A DNA stretch of 11,601 nt from Candidatus Aerophobota bacterium. GTDB taxonomy: Bacteria; Aerophobota; Aerophobia; Aerophobales; JAGGXI01. This document shows, one piece after another, positions 1 through 6,448 of the stretch. How positions within the stretch are numbered: position 1 is the stretch's first letter; every line of letters begins with the position of its first letter. The position numbers and the translations under genes were made by a program. Below the pieces are notes generated by a model. It was given only the letters and a program-made list of their open reading frames with translations, made no database searches and was not told where the DNA came from. The stretch covers positions 1 to 11,601 of the forward strand of contig JAGGXI010000055.1 in assembly GCA_021163155.1 (NCBI GenBank), given 5' to 3'.

Positions 1-50
1 GGGGAAAACAAAGAAAAAAAGAGGATTAGAGGCAAAGAGATACCGGTAGC

Positions 51-68
51 CGCAGGCTTTAGCCTGCG
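51..68 (+). repeat. REP-like palindrome, copy 1
   Basis: This is a perfect 8-bp inverted repeat, CGCAGGCT / AGCCTGCG, with a two-base TT centre. TACCGGTA lies two bases upstream. An identical copy sits at 194-211. Size and shape are like bacterial repetitive extragenic palindromes, but no RAYT-type (REP-associated tyrosine) transposase is in the window. Confidence 0.9.
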
Positions 69-193
69 CAAAGGCAGGATTAGAGGGAAAAGGCAGGATT
101 AAAGGATTAGAGGATTAAAGGATTAAAGGATTAAAGGATTAAAGGGGAAAACAAAGAAAAAAAGAGGATTAGAGGCAAAGAGATACCGGTAGC

Positions 194-211
194 CGCAGGC
201 TTTAGCCTGCG
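194..211 (+). repeat. REP-like palindrome, copy 2
   Basis: Identical to the palindrome at 51-68, including the TACCGGTA block just upstream (184-191). It belongs to the second 143-bp unit of the left array. Confidence 0.9.
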
Positions 212-319
212 CAAAGGCAGGATTAGAGGGAAAAGGCAGGATTAGAGGATTAGAGAATTAGAGAATTAGAGAATTAAAGGATTAAAGGGAAAAGAAAAAA
301 GCTAAAAAAATTTCAGAAA

Positions 320-348
320 ATACTACCAAATTCATTCGGTGGTAGTAT
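320..348. promoter_or_regulatory. Inverted repeat upstream of the CNNM gene
   Basis: ATACTACCA (320-328) and TGGTAGTAT (340-348) form a perfect 9-bp inverted repeat with an 11-base centre. It lies just upstream of a possible extended -10 box at 364-372, so it could be an operator. On the - strand the arm is followed by a T-rich run, so a weak terminator for - strand transcription is another reading. It is not part of the R1 or R2 families. Confidence 0.45.
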
Positions 349-363
349 CCAAGAAATAACAGC

Positions 364-372
364 TGATATAAA
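364..372 (+). promoter_or_regulatory. Candidate extended -10 promoter of the CNNM gene
   Basis: TGATATAAA fits an extended -10 (TGn followed by TATAAA). No good -35 box is found 16-18 bp upstream, which extended -10 promoters tolerate. A start near 379 would leave about 40 nt before the TTG codon at 422. An R1-like A-rich fragment (371-389) lies over the expected start of the transcript. Confidence 0.3.
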
Positions 373-389
373 AACCAAAGAAAAACAAA
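371..389 (+). repeat. Isolated R1 A-rich module fragment
   Basis: These 19 bases are the exact reverse complement of the T-rich module seen at 2062-2080 and again in the next unit at 2133-2151. The fragment lies in the presumed leader of the CNNM gene, so an R1 piece is carried in that mRNA. Confidence 0.6.
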
Positions 390-421
390 ATATAAAACCA
401 AAAGTGAGGAGGTAAATTTAT

Positions 422-1729
422 TTGAGTGAGTTCTGGATACTGATAGCACTTTTAATAATATGTGTTGCGCTTTCAGGTTTTTTTTCAGGAGCAGAAATTG
501 CTCTTTCCTCGTTAGATAAGATAATACTGAGAAGAATAATCAGAAAAGATGAAAAAAGAGGAAGACAAATAGAATCTTTACTAAAAAATCCCTCTCATTG
601 GCTGATAACTATTCTTGTGGGGAATAATATTGTTAATATTACTGCTGCCAGTTTAGCTACTATTCTCGTGGGAAGAATAGTAACTGGAGCAACAGGAAAA
701 ATCGTGGGAATAGTTACAGGTATAATGACTCTTATAATTTTGATTTTTGGAGAGATAACTCCTAAAAGATATTGTCAACAGCACACAGAGACTGTCTCTT
801 TAAAGATAATCGGCCCTATTTTTTTCCTTTCCATAGTTTTCTATCCCTTAACTAAAGCACTAACTTTTATCACTCAGCAAATTTTAAAGATTACAGGGAC
901 AAAAAATATTAAAAAAAATCATTTAATTACAGAAAAAGATATTCATGCCCTTATTGATATAGGAGAAGAGGAAGGGGCTTTAGATAAAGAAGAGGAAGAA
1001 CTGGTGCATAGTGCTCTGGAATTTGACGAAACACAGGCTAAAGAGATAATGATTCCACGCACTAAAATGACTTGCATTGAGGAAAAGGCAAGTTTGCGGG
1101 AATTGATAAATTTAATAAAGAAATTTGGATACTCGAGGATACCTGTTTATAGAGAAACTATAGATAATATAGTTGGTGTAGCTTATGCTAAAGACTTATT
1201 GAATTTAATTGATAAAATGAATGAAAATTTAAAGGTAAGGGAAGTAATGCATCCTCCAGTATTTGTTCCTTATACAACTTATTTAAGTGGATTATTTCAT
1301 AAACTTCAAAGAGAAAGAACTCATTTAGCTATTGTAGTAGATGAATACGGAGGTGTGGCCGGCCTATTAACCATAGAGGACTTATTAGAGGAGATTGTAG
1401 GAGAGATAGAAGATGAATATGATAATCAAAAGGAAAAAAATATAACTCCCTTAAAGGATGGTTCGTTTTTAGTAGAAGCAGATACAAATATTGGAGAAAT
1501 TAACGAAGAGTTGGCTACTCATTTCCCCGAGGAAACGGATGCTTTTGAATCTCTGGGAGGTTTTATTTTCAGTCTTTTAGGAAGAATTCCCAAAGAGGGA
1601 GAAGCAATCAAATATGAGAATTTAAAAATGGATATAATAAAAGCGGATGCAATGTCCATAAAAAAAGTTAAAATTTGGAGAATGTCAAAAAAAACAAAAG
1701 AGAGCTCTGAAAAACCTCCAGAGCCCTAA
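422..1729 (+). CDS. CNNM/CorC (HlyC/TlyC)-type membrane protein, probable divalent-cation transporter
   Basis: Members of this family are linked to Mg2+/Co2+ efflux or homeostasis at the cytoplasmic membrane. The 435 residues show the full architecture. The N-terminal DUF21/CNNM membrane domain spans about 1-185, with SGFFSGAE at 18-25 and GEITPKRY at 110-117. Two CBS domains follow (about 207-262 and 272-325, with EYGGVAGLLTIEDLLEEIVG). A CorC_HlyC domain covers about 340-422. Length is normal for the family. The TTG start at 422 is chosen because a strong Shine-Dalgarno GAGGAGG (406-412) lies nine bases upstream. The last nine residues (ESSEKPPEP) and the stop are read from the start of an R2 repeat, so the native C-terminus may have been replaced. 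The gene is alone on this strand and convergent with the antiporter gene. The transported ion cannot be told from sequence. Confidence 0.93.
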   Translation: MSEFWILIALLIICVALSGFFSGAEIALSSLDKIILRRIIRKDEKRGRQIESLLKNPSHWLITILVGNNIVNITAASLATILVGRIVTGATGKIVGIVTGIMTLIILIFGEITPKRYCQQHTETVSLKIIGPIFFLSIVFYPLTKALTFITQQILKITGTKNIKKNHLITEKDIHALIDIGEEEGALDKEEEELVHSALEFDETQAKEIMIPRTKMTCIEEKASLRELINLIKKFGYSRIPVYRETIDNIVGVAYAKDLLNLIDKMNENLKVREVMHPPVFVPYTTYLSGLFHKLQRERTHLAIVVDEYGGVAGLLTIEDLLEEIVGEIEDEYDNQKEKNITPLKDGSFLVEADTNIGEINEELATHFPEETDAFESLGGFIFSLLGRIPKEGEAIKYENLKMDIIKADAMSIKKVKIWRMSKKTKESSEKPPEP

Positions 1730-1789
1730 TCTGTGTAATCTCGATTTTTATCTGTGAAATCAGAGATTTCTGAATTTTTCAGAAATCTC
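1704..1789 (+). repeat. R2 repeat, copy 1
   Basis: The repeat holds two hairpins joined by a conserved linker (AATCTGTGTAATCTCG and onward). Hairpin 1 is GCTCTG / CAGAGC (1704-1709 and 1719-1724). Hairpin 2 is a perfect 12-bp stem, GAGATTTCTGAA (1763-1774) with TTCAGAAATCTC (1778-1789), around a TTT loop. Similar full copies lie at 8270-8360 and 9311-9401. The 5' part overlaps the end of the CNNM gene and encodes its last codons. It may also act as that gene's transcript end, although no long U-run follows. Confidence 0.85.
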
Positions 1790-1805
1790 CAAAGGAAAAT
1801 TAAAT

Positions 1806-1871
1806 ATGGCTTTAGATATAGAAAGCGTTCTCTCTGGGTTAAATGAGAAACAGAAAGAGCAGATGTCCTGA
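1806..1871 (+). pseudogene. Possible remnant of a UvrD/PcrA-like helicase start
   Basis: An ATG at 1806 follows AAAGGA (1791-1796) at nine bases. It opens a 21-residue reading, MALDIESVLSGLNEKQKEQM plus S, then TGA (1869-1871). UvrD/PcrA helicases typically begin with a short acidic stretch and then LN-x-x-Q-x-x-A-V. The segment SGLNEKQKEQ resembles this, but the usual A-V and the following Walker A loop are absent. Downstream there is only a short hairpin (ATTCCTTA / TAAGGAAT, 1871-1889) and A+T-rich sequence. It could be a truncated gene, a small leader peptide, or chance. The helicase link rests on about ten residues. Confidence 0.3.
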
Positions 1872-1889
1872 TTCCTTAAGGTAAGGAAT
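1871..1889. repeat. Short hairpin after the 21-codon reading frame
   Basis: ATTCCTTA and TAAGGAAT form a perfect 8-bp inverted repeat with a three-base centre (AGG). It starts at the last base of the TGA codon. No U-run follows, so it is not a typical intrinsic terminator. Confidence 0.55.
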
Positions 1890-2038
1890 GTAGAATCTGT
1901 GATTTTGAAATTAATCTTTCTATTCTTTACATAAATCGTTATTAATGCAAATATTAAGGATTTCAAGATATTCTAAAAATCTAATAAGATGAGTTTCCTG
2001 CAAAAGTTGGTGTTCACGTCTCACGTCTCACTTTTTTA
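1890..2038. other. Non-coding stretch without a recognised gene
   Basis: I find no supported gene here. The only - strand frame across 1760-1966 has no family resemblance and runs through the R2 hairpin, so it was left out. A short tandem motif, CACGTCTCACGTCTCAC, lies at 2015-2031 and leads into the R1 block that starts at 2039. Confidence 0.6.
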
Positions 2039-2227
2039 CTCTAATCCTGCTTTTTTTCTTCTTTGTTTTTCTTTGGTTTTCCCTCTAATCCTCTAATCCT
2101 GCCTTTTCCCTCTAATCCTGCTTTTTTTCTTCTTTGTTTTTCTTTGGTTTTCCCTCTAATCCTCTAATCCTTTAATCCTCTAATCCTGCCTTTTCCCTCT
2201 AATCCTGCCTTTTCCCTCTAATCCTCT
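2039..2227 (-). repeat. R1 composite repeat block between converging genes
   Basis: This block has the opposite orientation to the left array. A 62-bp segment is repeated exactly (2039-2100 and 2110-2171, period 71). It contains the T-rich module, octamers of the form TCTAATCC, and GCCTTTTCCC spacers. It has no palindrome module. It runs up to the stop codon of the antiporter gene at 2228-2230 and separates two converging genes. Confidence 0.92.
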
Positions 2228-3403
2228 CTATTCCCTAACCTCCCCAGCTTTCATTAAAGCAAATTTGGTACAAAAAGGACCTATTACTTCGTAAACTATT
2301 GTAGTAGCTGTAACAGTGGTAAAAATTATTCCTCCAAAAGAGGGAAATTCTACTTTAGCAATTAAAGCTACTCCTAAGGCAACACCCGCTTGGGGAACTA
2401 ACCCAAAGCCGATATACTTTCTCACTGCAACAGCAGCTTTTGATATATAAGCTCCTAAAGATGCTCCTGTTAATTTACCTATAAGCCTAAAAAGAAAATA
2501 AGTACTTCCCATTACCCCTATCTCCCCTAACAATGTTAGCTCTAAATTTGCACCAGATAAAATAAAGAAGCACAGGTAGAGCAGAGGGTCTACTGTTTTT
2601 AAAATGTCGAAAAACCTGAAGCTTTCTTTATTAATATTAGCTAAAAACATTCCCATAAACATATTAGTTAAAAGTATAGACAAATGAAGATGCATTGCTA
2701 TAGATGCATTTAAAAAAATAAAACCCAATGTATAAATTAAAAGATTTTCTCTTGTTTTGATATAGCGGAAAAAAAATGAGATAATCCAGGCAAGAGAAGC
2801 CCCCAAAAGAAAAGCCACACCAATATTTATGATAGGATAGAGAAACATCTTGAGAAGAAAAAGATTTTCTCTTGAAGCTGTTGCTAAACTCTTAGCAACA
2901 ACCAAAGAGATAGCAAAGATGATTAAACACCATGCATCATCGATAGCTACTATCCCTAAAAGAGTACTGGTAAATGTTCCTTTAGCTTTAAATTCTCTAA
3001 TAACCATTACTGTCGCTGCTGGTGCAGTAGCAGAAGCAATTGCCCCAAAGAGTAAAGAGAGATAAAGGGGCTTCTTCAATAAAAGAAAAAGGGCAAGAGT
3101 AACAGCTATCCAGGCGCTACTGGCTTCCAGAATAGATATCCAGAGTACTGATTTTCCAATCCTTCGAAAATTTTCTCTGGAAAAATTTTGTCCCAGGCCA
3201 AAAGCAATTATACTTAAAACGATGTTGGAAATTAAACCAGAAATATCAATAATTTTTCCGGAGATTAAATTAAGAGCCTCGGGACCAAGAAGAATGCCCA
3301 ATAAAAGATAAGCAGTTACCGCGGGAAATTTTACTTTGTGCAGTAGCTTTGCCGCTAAAACCCCTGATAATAAAATAATAGCAAAAGATAAAATTATATC
3401 CAT
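2228..3403 (-). CDS. CPA2-type cation/proton antiporter, membrane domain only
   Basis: The 391 residues are almost entirely hydrophobic helices, as in the Na+/H+ exchanger domain of KefB/NapA-like monovalent cation:proton antiporter-2 proteins. A TM4-like segment reads AIASATAPAATVMVIRE (about 121-137). It is followed by VAIDDAW with the Asp pair D155-D156; two acidic residues at this place are typical of electrogenic exchangers. The length fits the transport domain alone: the RCK/TrkA-N nucleotide-binding domain of KefB and KefC is missing. The ATG at 3403 has no clear Shine-Dalgarno. It lies 42 bp after the queD stop, so the two are probably co-transcribed. The stop codon directly borders an R1 repeat. 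The ion (Na+ or K+) cannot be assigned. Confidence 0.88.
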   Translation of the reverse strand: MDIILSFAIILLSGVLAAKLLHKVKFPAVTAYLLLGILLGPEALNLISGKIIDISGLISNIVLSIIAFGLGQNFSRENFRRIGKSVLWISILEASSAWIAVTLALFLLLKKPLYLSLLFGAIASATAPAATVMVIREFKAKGTFTSTLLGIVAIDDAWCLIIFAISLVVAKSLATASRENLFLLKMFLYPIINIGVAFLLGASLAWIISFFFRYIKTRENLLIYTLGFIFLNASIAMHLHLSILLTNMFMGMFLANINKESFRFFDILKTVDPLLYLCFFILSGANLELTLLGEIGVMGSTYFLFRLIGKLTGASLGAYISKAAVAVRKYIGFGLVPQAGVALGVALIAKVEFPSFGGIIFTTVTATTIVYEVIGPFCTKFALMKAGEVRE

Positions 3404-3445
3404 TATATTTATTTAACCCATTAAATAGTAAACATCTAACAGAGT

Positions 3446-3814
3446 TTACCCTCGTCCATCATAAGTTACCCAGGTGTCATTAGATTCACCAACACTTACT
3501 TTGCTCAACTTTATTTCTTCTATATTTATTGTTTTCTTTAATCCATTGAACAAATATTTAGATAAGTTTTCTGTGGTAGGATTTTCTCCTTTTAAAACTT
3601 CATTCAAATATTGATGGTCTAATTTATCCACCCAAATCTTAACTATCTTTTTAACCTCTCTAAAGTCTATAAGCATACCATTTTCACTTAATTTTTCCCC
3701 TTGAAGAAACACTTTGACTTGCCAGGTATGTCCATGCAAATTCTCACAGGTACCGCCAGACTCTTTTATTTGATGAGCAGCTGCAAAATCGGTTTTTATC
3801 ATTAATTCATACAT
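3446..3814 (-). CDS. queD: 6-carboxytetrahydropterin synthase (QueD)
   Basis: QueD converts 7,8-dihydroneopterin triphosphate to 6-carboxy-tetrahydropterin, an early step toward queuosine and other 7-deazaguanines in the cytoplasm. With the start used here the protein has 122 residues, normal for the family. The zinc ligands H14, H27 and H29 and the catalytic Cys23 are visible in AAAHQI and CENLHGHTW (C-x3-H-x-H as in Escherichia coli QueD). The later D66-H67 and E100 fit the rest of the active site. The ATG at 3814 is preferred because AGGGAG lies six bases upstream. A start at 3856 would add 14 residues read through an R2 hairpin. No queC, queE, queF or folE lies nearby. A related pterin enzyme of the same fold is less likely given the Cys position. 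Confidence 0.92.
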   Translation of the reverse strand: MYELMIKTDFAAAHQIKESGGTCENLHGHTWQVKVFLQGEKLSENGMLIDFREVKKIVKIWVDKLDHQYLNEVLKGENPTTENLSKYLFNGLKKTINIEEIKLSKVSVGESNDTWVTYDGRG

Positions 3815-3827
3815 TTTTTTCTCCCTT

Positions 3828-3854
3828 GAGATTTCTGAAAAATTCAGAAATCTC
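3828..3854 (-). repeat. R2 hairpin alone, in the queD leader
   Basis: GAGATTTCTGAA (3828-3839) and TTCAGAAATCTC (3843-3854) form a perfect 12-bp stem with a three-base loop. This is R2 hairpin 2 without the rest of R2, in the opposite orientation to the other copies. On the queD strand the hairpin ends one base before the AAGGGAG ribosome binding site. It could affect translation or mRNA stability. Confidence 0.85.
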
Positions 3855-3865
3855 AACTTGTTGGG

Positions 3866-4020
3866 TAGGGGAGGCTTTAGCCTCCCATTTCCCTTTAATC
3901 TTGCCTTTACGCAGGCTAAAGCCTGCGGCTACCAGTTTACTTCTTACCTCTTCGCAGGCTAAAGCCTGCGGCTACCGGTATCTCTTTGCCTCTAATCCTT
4001 TAATCCTCTAATCCTCTAAT
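3866..4020 (-). repeat. R1 block with three palindromes between queD and the GT4 gene
   Basis: Three hairpins with eight-base arms and a two-base centre lie in a row. They are GGGAGGCT / AGCCTCCC (3869-3886) and two CGCAGGCT / AGCCTGCG copies (3910-3927 and 3953-3970). The last is followed by TACCGGTA (3973-3980) and TCTAATCC-type octamers that run into the end of the glycosyltransferase gene. The 39 bp matching 30-68, reverse-complemented, end at 3991 apart from local variation. The block is the only sequence between these genes besides the queD leader. Confidence 0.92.
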
Positions 4021-5195
4021 CCTGTTTTTTTAGTCCTGCTTTTTCTCTTCAATTCTTTATAAATTCCTCTTAATTTTAAAATACTCCTTTGCATATCATG
4101 CTCCTGAACCATTTTAAAAGAATTTTCCTGCATATCTTTTTTTAATTTACTACAAGAGACTATCTTATAAATTTTTTCCGCAACATCACAAGGCCTCCTT
4201 AAACTAAAAGTGTATCCATTAATCCCCTCCTTAACTAATTCTTGAGCGGCATTCTCTGTATGATCTCCCACAAGTATAGTATTTTTCATAGCCATAGCTT
4301 CTAAAGTAGCTATACTTTGTAATTCATTAAAAGAAGGTAAAATGAAAATATCTGCATAGCTATAAGCACATAATAAATCTATATTCTCTAAATAGCCGGT
4401 TAATACAATCTCTTTATCCATCCCTAAATGTTTTATTTCTTTCTTTATTTTCTTTTCTAACCCACCTTTTCCCACAATTAATAGTTTAATATCTTTTTCC
4501 ATTTTTTTTAGATATTTCATTATTTTTAAAAGATAACACACGTTTTTCTCGCGAGCTAATCGTCCTACATAAATCAAAACAGAAGAGTCATCTAAAGAAT
4601 ATCTTTTTTTAAAATTCTTTATATTTTTAATATCAACCCTATTAGGATTAAATCTATTTAAATCAACTCCATTGCTCACTACATCAAGATATTTAAGATT
4701 ATATTTATCACGTAAAATTCTCTTTGCAAAAAAAGAAGGGGCGAGAACAATGTTTCCCTTTTTATAAAAATAAGAAAACCATTTTTCTATAATTTTTTTA
4801 AAAGGAATCAAAAAAATAGAAGAAGGAATAACATTACCCGTTTGAACATGAAATCCTAAAACTACAGGAATCCCCAATTTTTTAGCTCCTCTTAATGCTT
4901 GCCAGCCTAAATAAGTGGGAAGATTAATATGCACAATATCTATTTTTTCTCTCTTGAGAATATAAAAAATTTTTTTTAAAGAAGGAAAAGCAAGATAGCC
5001 TTTCCCTTGAGAGATACGAATACTAAAAAACCTGTAAATCTTAATCTCTCTTACAGAAGGAGGATTCTTTACCCGTGAAGTAAATAAGACAACTTCATCT
5101 CCCTTCTCTTTTAGCCCAAGACAAAAATTTTGAGTAGAGACACCCTCTCCGCCTCTGGAGGGGAAACTCTGGTCGGAAACAAAACAAATTTTCAT
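4008..5195 (-). CDS. GT4-family glycosyltransferase
   Basis: This is a cytoplasmic or membrane-associated retaining glycosyltransferase (GT-B fold) that moves a sugar from a nucleotide sugar to a lipid or glycan. The 395 residues show a GGEGVS acceptor-side loop (15-20), SNGVD (174-178), GRLAREKN (211-218), which is the usual donor-domain G-R-x-x-x-x-K motif, and the E-x7-E signature at E291/E299 within FNELQSIATLEAM. Family length is normal. The ATG at 5195 follows the stop of the flippase-like gene with no gap (TAA-ATG), which suggests translational coupling; the Shine-Dalgarno is weak. The last residues, TGLED, and the TAG stop are encoded by R1 octamers. Diacylglycerol glucosyltransferase-like activity is possible given the neighbour, but the acceptor is not shown by sequence. 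Confidence 0.9.
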   Translation of the reverse strand: MKICFVSDQSFPSRGGEGVSTQNFCLGLKEKGDEVVLFTSRVKNPPSVREIKIYRFFSIRISQGKGYLAFPSLKKIFYILKREKIDIVHINLPTYLGWQALRGAKKLGIPVVLGFHVQTGNVIPSSIFLIPFKKIIEKWFSYFYKKGNIVLAPSFFAKRILRDKYNLKYLDVVSNGVDLNRFNPNRVDIKNIKNFKKRYSLDDSSVLIYVGRLAREKNVCYLLKIMKYLKKMEKDIKLLIVGKGGLEKKIKKEIKHLGMDKEIVLTGYLENIDLLCAYSYADIFILPSFNELQSIATLEAMAMKNTILVGDHTENAAQELVKEGINGYTFSLRRPCDVAEKIYKIVSCSKLKKDMQENSFKMVQEHDMQRSILKLRGIYKELKRKSRTKKTGLED

Positions 5196-6200
5196 TTATT
5201 TCTTACTTTTAAAAATTCTTTTTAGCCCGAGATTAACAGCCAAAAAAGCAGCCATTCCTACTTCTGCAAAATCGGACATTCTATTCATTAAACTATAAGC
5301 AAGAGCTTTATTAGCTTGTATCCCTACAAGTTTGTAAATCCCTACTGCTCCAACTTCAAAAATACCAAGCCCTGCCGGGGTAAACTGAAATGCAAGAAGA
5401 AGATGTGTTAGAGCAAAAAGGAGTGAAAGCTGTGAAAGTTTAAGGAAAATCTGAAGAAAATAAAAAAAGATAGCTGGCTTCAGAAAAATAAGAAATCCTG
5501 CAATCATATTTAAAAAAAAGGCAAAGGCAGTTGCTCGCTTATGTTGATTAAAAGCTAAAAAAACTTCATCTTCTATCTCAGATACTTTTGGCTCAATTTT
5601 TCTTATGATTTTTGATAGTGGCTTTATTCGCTCCAAAAAAGTTACGAGAGAAGTAAAAATTTTATTTTCGTAAATAAAATTAACAAAAATAAACCCCATC
5701 CCTAATCCAAAAATAATGTCCAGTGTCAAAATAACTAAATAAAGCTGCCAGGGAAGTGAATATTCTATCAAAACCCAAATACTCCCTAAATAAACAAAGA
5801 ATAATCCTGCTCCTAACTCCAAAAATTTATTTACAATTACTGTAGCTCCTATAGTGGTTATAGGGATATTATGCTTTTTGCTGGTCATATAAATTCTCAC
5901 AGGTTCTCCCCCTATATACATAGAGGGTGTAAGATATCCAATAGCAATACCGACTAATTTTGCCGTTAATACATCTTTGAAAGGGAGATAATGCCCATAA
6001 GATTTAAGGATTATATGCCAGGAGACAGCATCAATAAAAAAGATAAAAAAAGCGTTTAGTAAAAAGACGCCTACCCCTAAAAAACCTACTACTCTTAGCT
6101 GAAAGAACACTTTTTGAATACCAATAAAGTAAAATGTTAAAAATAAAAGAATAGAACCTGCTATTACACCTATTATGAAGATAAGGGATTCTCTTTTCAT
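5196..6200 (-). CDS. Flippase-like integral membrane protein (LPG_synthase_TM / UPF0104)
   Basis: The 334 residues contain about eight hydrophobic segments and the hallmarks of the lysylphosphatidylglycerol-synthase transmembrane family (AglD/MprF N-domain type). These are TPSMYIGGEPVRIY (91-104) and a late FTPAGLGIFEVGAVG segment. Members without a catalytic domain often sit beside glycosyltransferases and are thought to move or present lipid-linked substrates. This one ends directly at the start of a GT4 gene. The C-terminal aminoacyl-transfer domain of MprF is absent, so lysyl-lipid synthesis is not expected. The ATG at 6200 has a poor Shine-Dalgarno. A GAATCTGGG motif shared with the pduX upstream region lies nine bases before the start. 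Confidence 0.85.
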   Translation of the reverse strand: MKRESLIFIIGVIAGSILLFLTFYFIGIQKVFFQLRVVGFLGVGVFLLNAFFIFFIDAVSWHIILKSYGHYLPFKDVLTAKLVGIAIGYLTPSMYIGGEPVRIYMTSKKHNIPITTIGATVIVNKFLELGAGLFFVYLGSIWVLIEYSLPWQLYLVILTLDIIFGLGMGFIFVNFIYENKIFTSLVTFLERIKPLSKIIRKIEPKVSEIEDEVFLAFNQHKRATAFAFFLNMIAGFLIFLKPAIFFYFLQIFLKLSQLSLLFALTHLLLAFQFTPAGLGIFEVGAVGIYKLVGIQANKALAYSLMNRMSDFAEVGMAAFLAVNLGLKRIFKSKK

Positions 6201-6205
6201 TTTTT

Positions 6206-6442
6206 TTAACCCAGATTCGGTAACCTATTAAATCTCTCTCTGAGTAGGGGAGGCTTTAGCCCCCCAATAGAGTCTAATTCTTGTTTTGTAAAGGGCGACC
6301 GAAGTCACCCCTACTCAAAAAAGAAAAATATTTTTTGCACTTAAAAAGATTTAAAAAATTTAATTTTCATGAAAATTAGACTTAGAGTAATATTTTAGGA
6401 TAAACTTAATGATAATTATTCAAATTGCCGAATCTGAGTTAA
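6206..6442. repeat. 237-bp stretch bounded by 18-bp inverted repeats
   Basis: The outer arms are 6206-6223 and 6425-6442, matching at 16 of 18 positions when inverted (core CAGATTCGG). Inside lies a second inverted pair, TGAGTAGGGG (6241-6250) and CCCCTACTCA (6308-6317), perfect over 10 bp. The inner pair encloses GGAGGCTTTAGCC, like the 3869-3886 hairpin, and GGGCGACCGAAGTCACCC. It has no coding capacity. It could be a MITE-like element or stacked REP elements; no target-site duplication was established. Confidence 0.6.
6361..6378. promoter_or_regulatory. Perfect 18-bp palindrome
   Basis: TAATTTTCATGAAAATTA reads the same on both strands. It lies downstream of the MJ1255-like gene and about 160 bp upstream of the flippase-GT4 operon. 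On the - strand it is followed by T-runs, so it could be a weak A+T-only terminator of the first operon. Its perfect symmetry also suits a dimeric repressor site. Sequence alone does not decide. Confidence 0.45.
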
Positions 6443-6448
6443 CTAAGT

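Larger units (their letters stand above)
1..290 (+). repeat. R1 composite repeat array, left edge
   Basis: Two copies of a 101-bp sequence are identical (1-101 and 144-244), giving a period of 143 bp. Each copy has an A-rich module (1-20), octamers of the form GGATTARA, the 8-bp palindrome TACCGGTA (41-48; 184-191) and the hairpin CGCAGGCT-TT-AGCCTGCG (51-68; 194-211). Six tandem octamers lie at 96-143 and six more at 239-286, where three carry the variant GAATTA. The window starts inside the array, so its true length is unknown. There is no open frame of note. The same modules recur near 2039-2227, 3898-4020 and 11353-11601. Confidence 0.95.

Noticed and set aside
1-290. CRISPR array
   Set aside because: Repeats are long, direct and contain internal minisatellites; there are no unique spacers of even length and no cas genes.
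1760-1966. - strand frame of 68 codons
   Set aside because: It has no family resemblance, runs through the R2 hairpin, lacks a clear ribosome site, and lies opposite the more gene-like 1806 start.
2850-3065. + strand frame of 71 codons
   Set aside because: It lies fully opposite the antiporter gene, whose protein is clearly recognisable.
3826-4011. + strand frame of 61 codons
   Set aside because: It consists of R2 hairpin and R1 repeat sequence, so the translation reflects repeats.
6206-6442. Complete insertion sequence
   Set aside because: There is no reading frame for a transposase within the inverted repeats.
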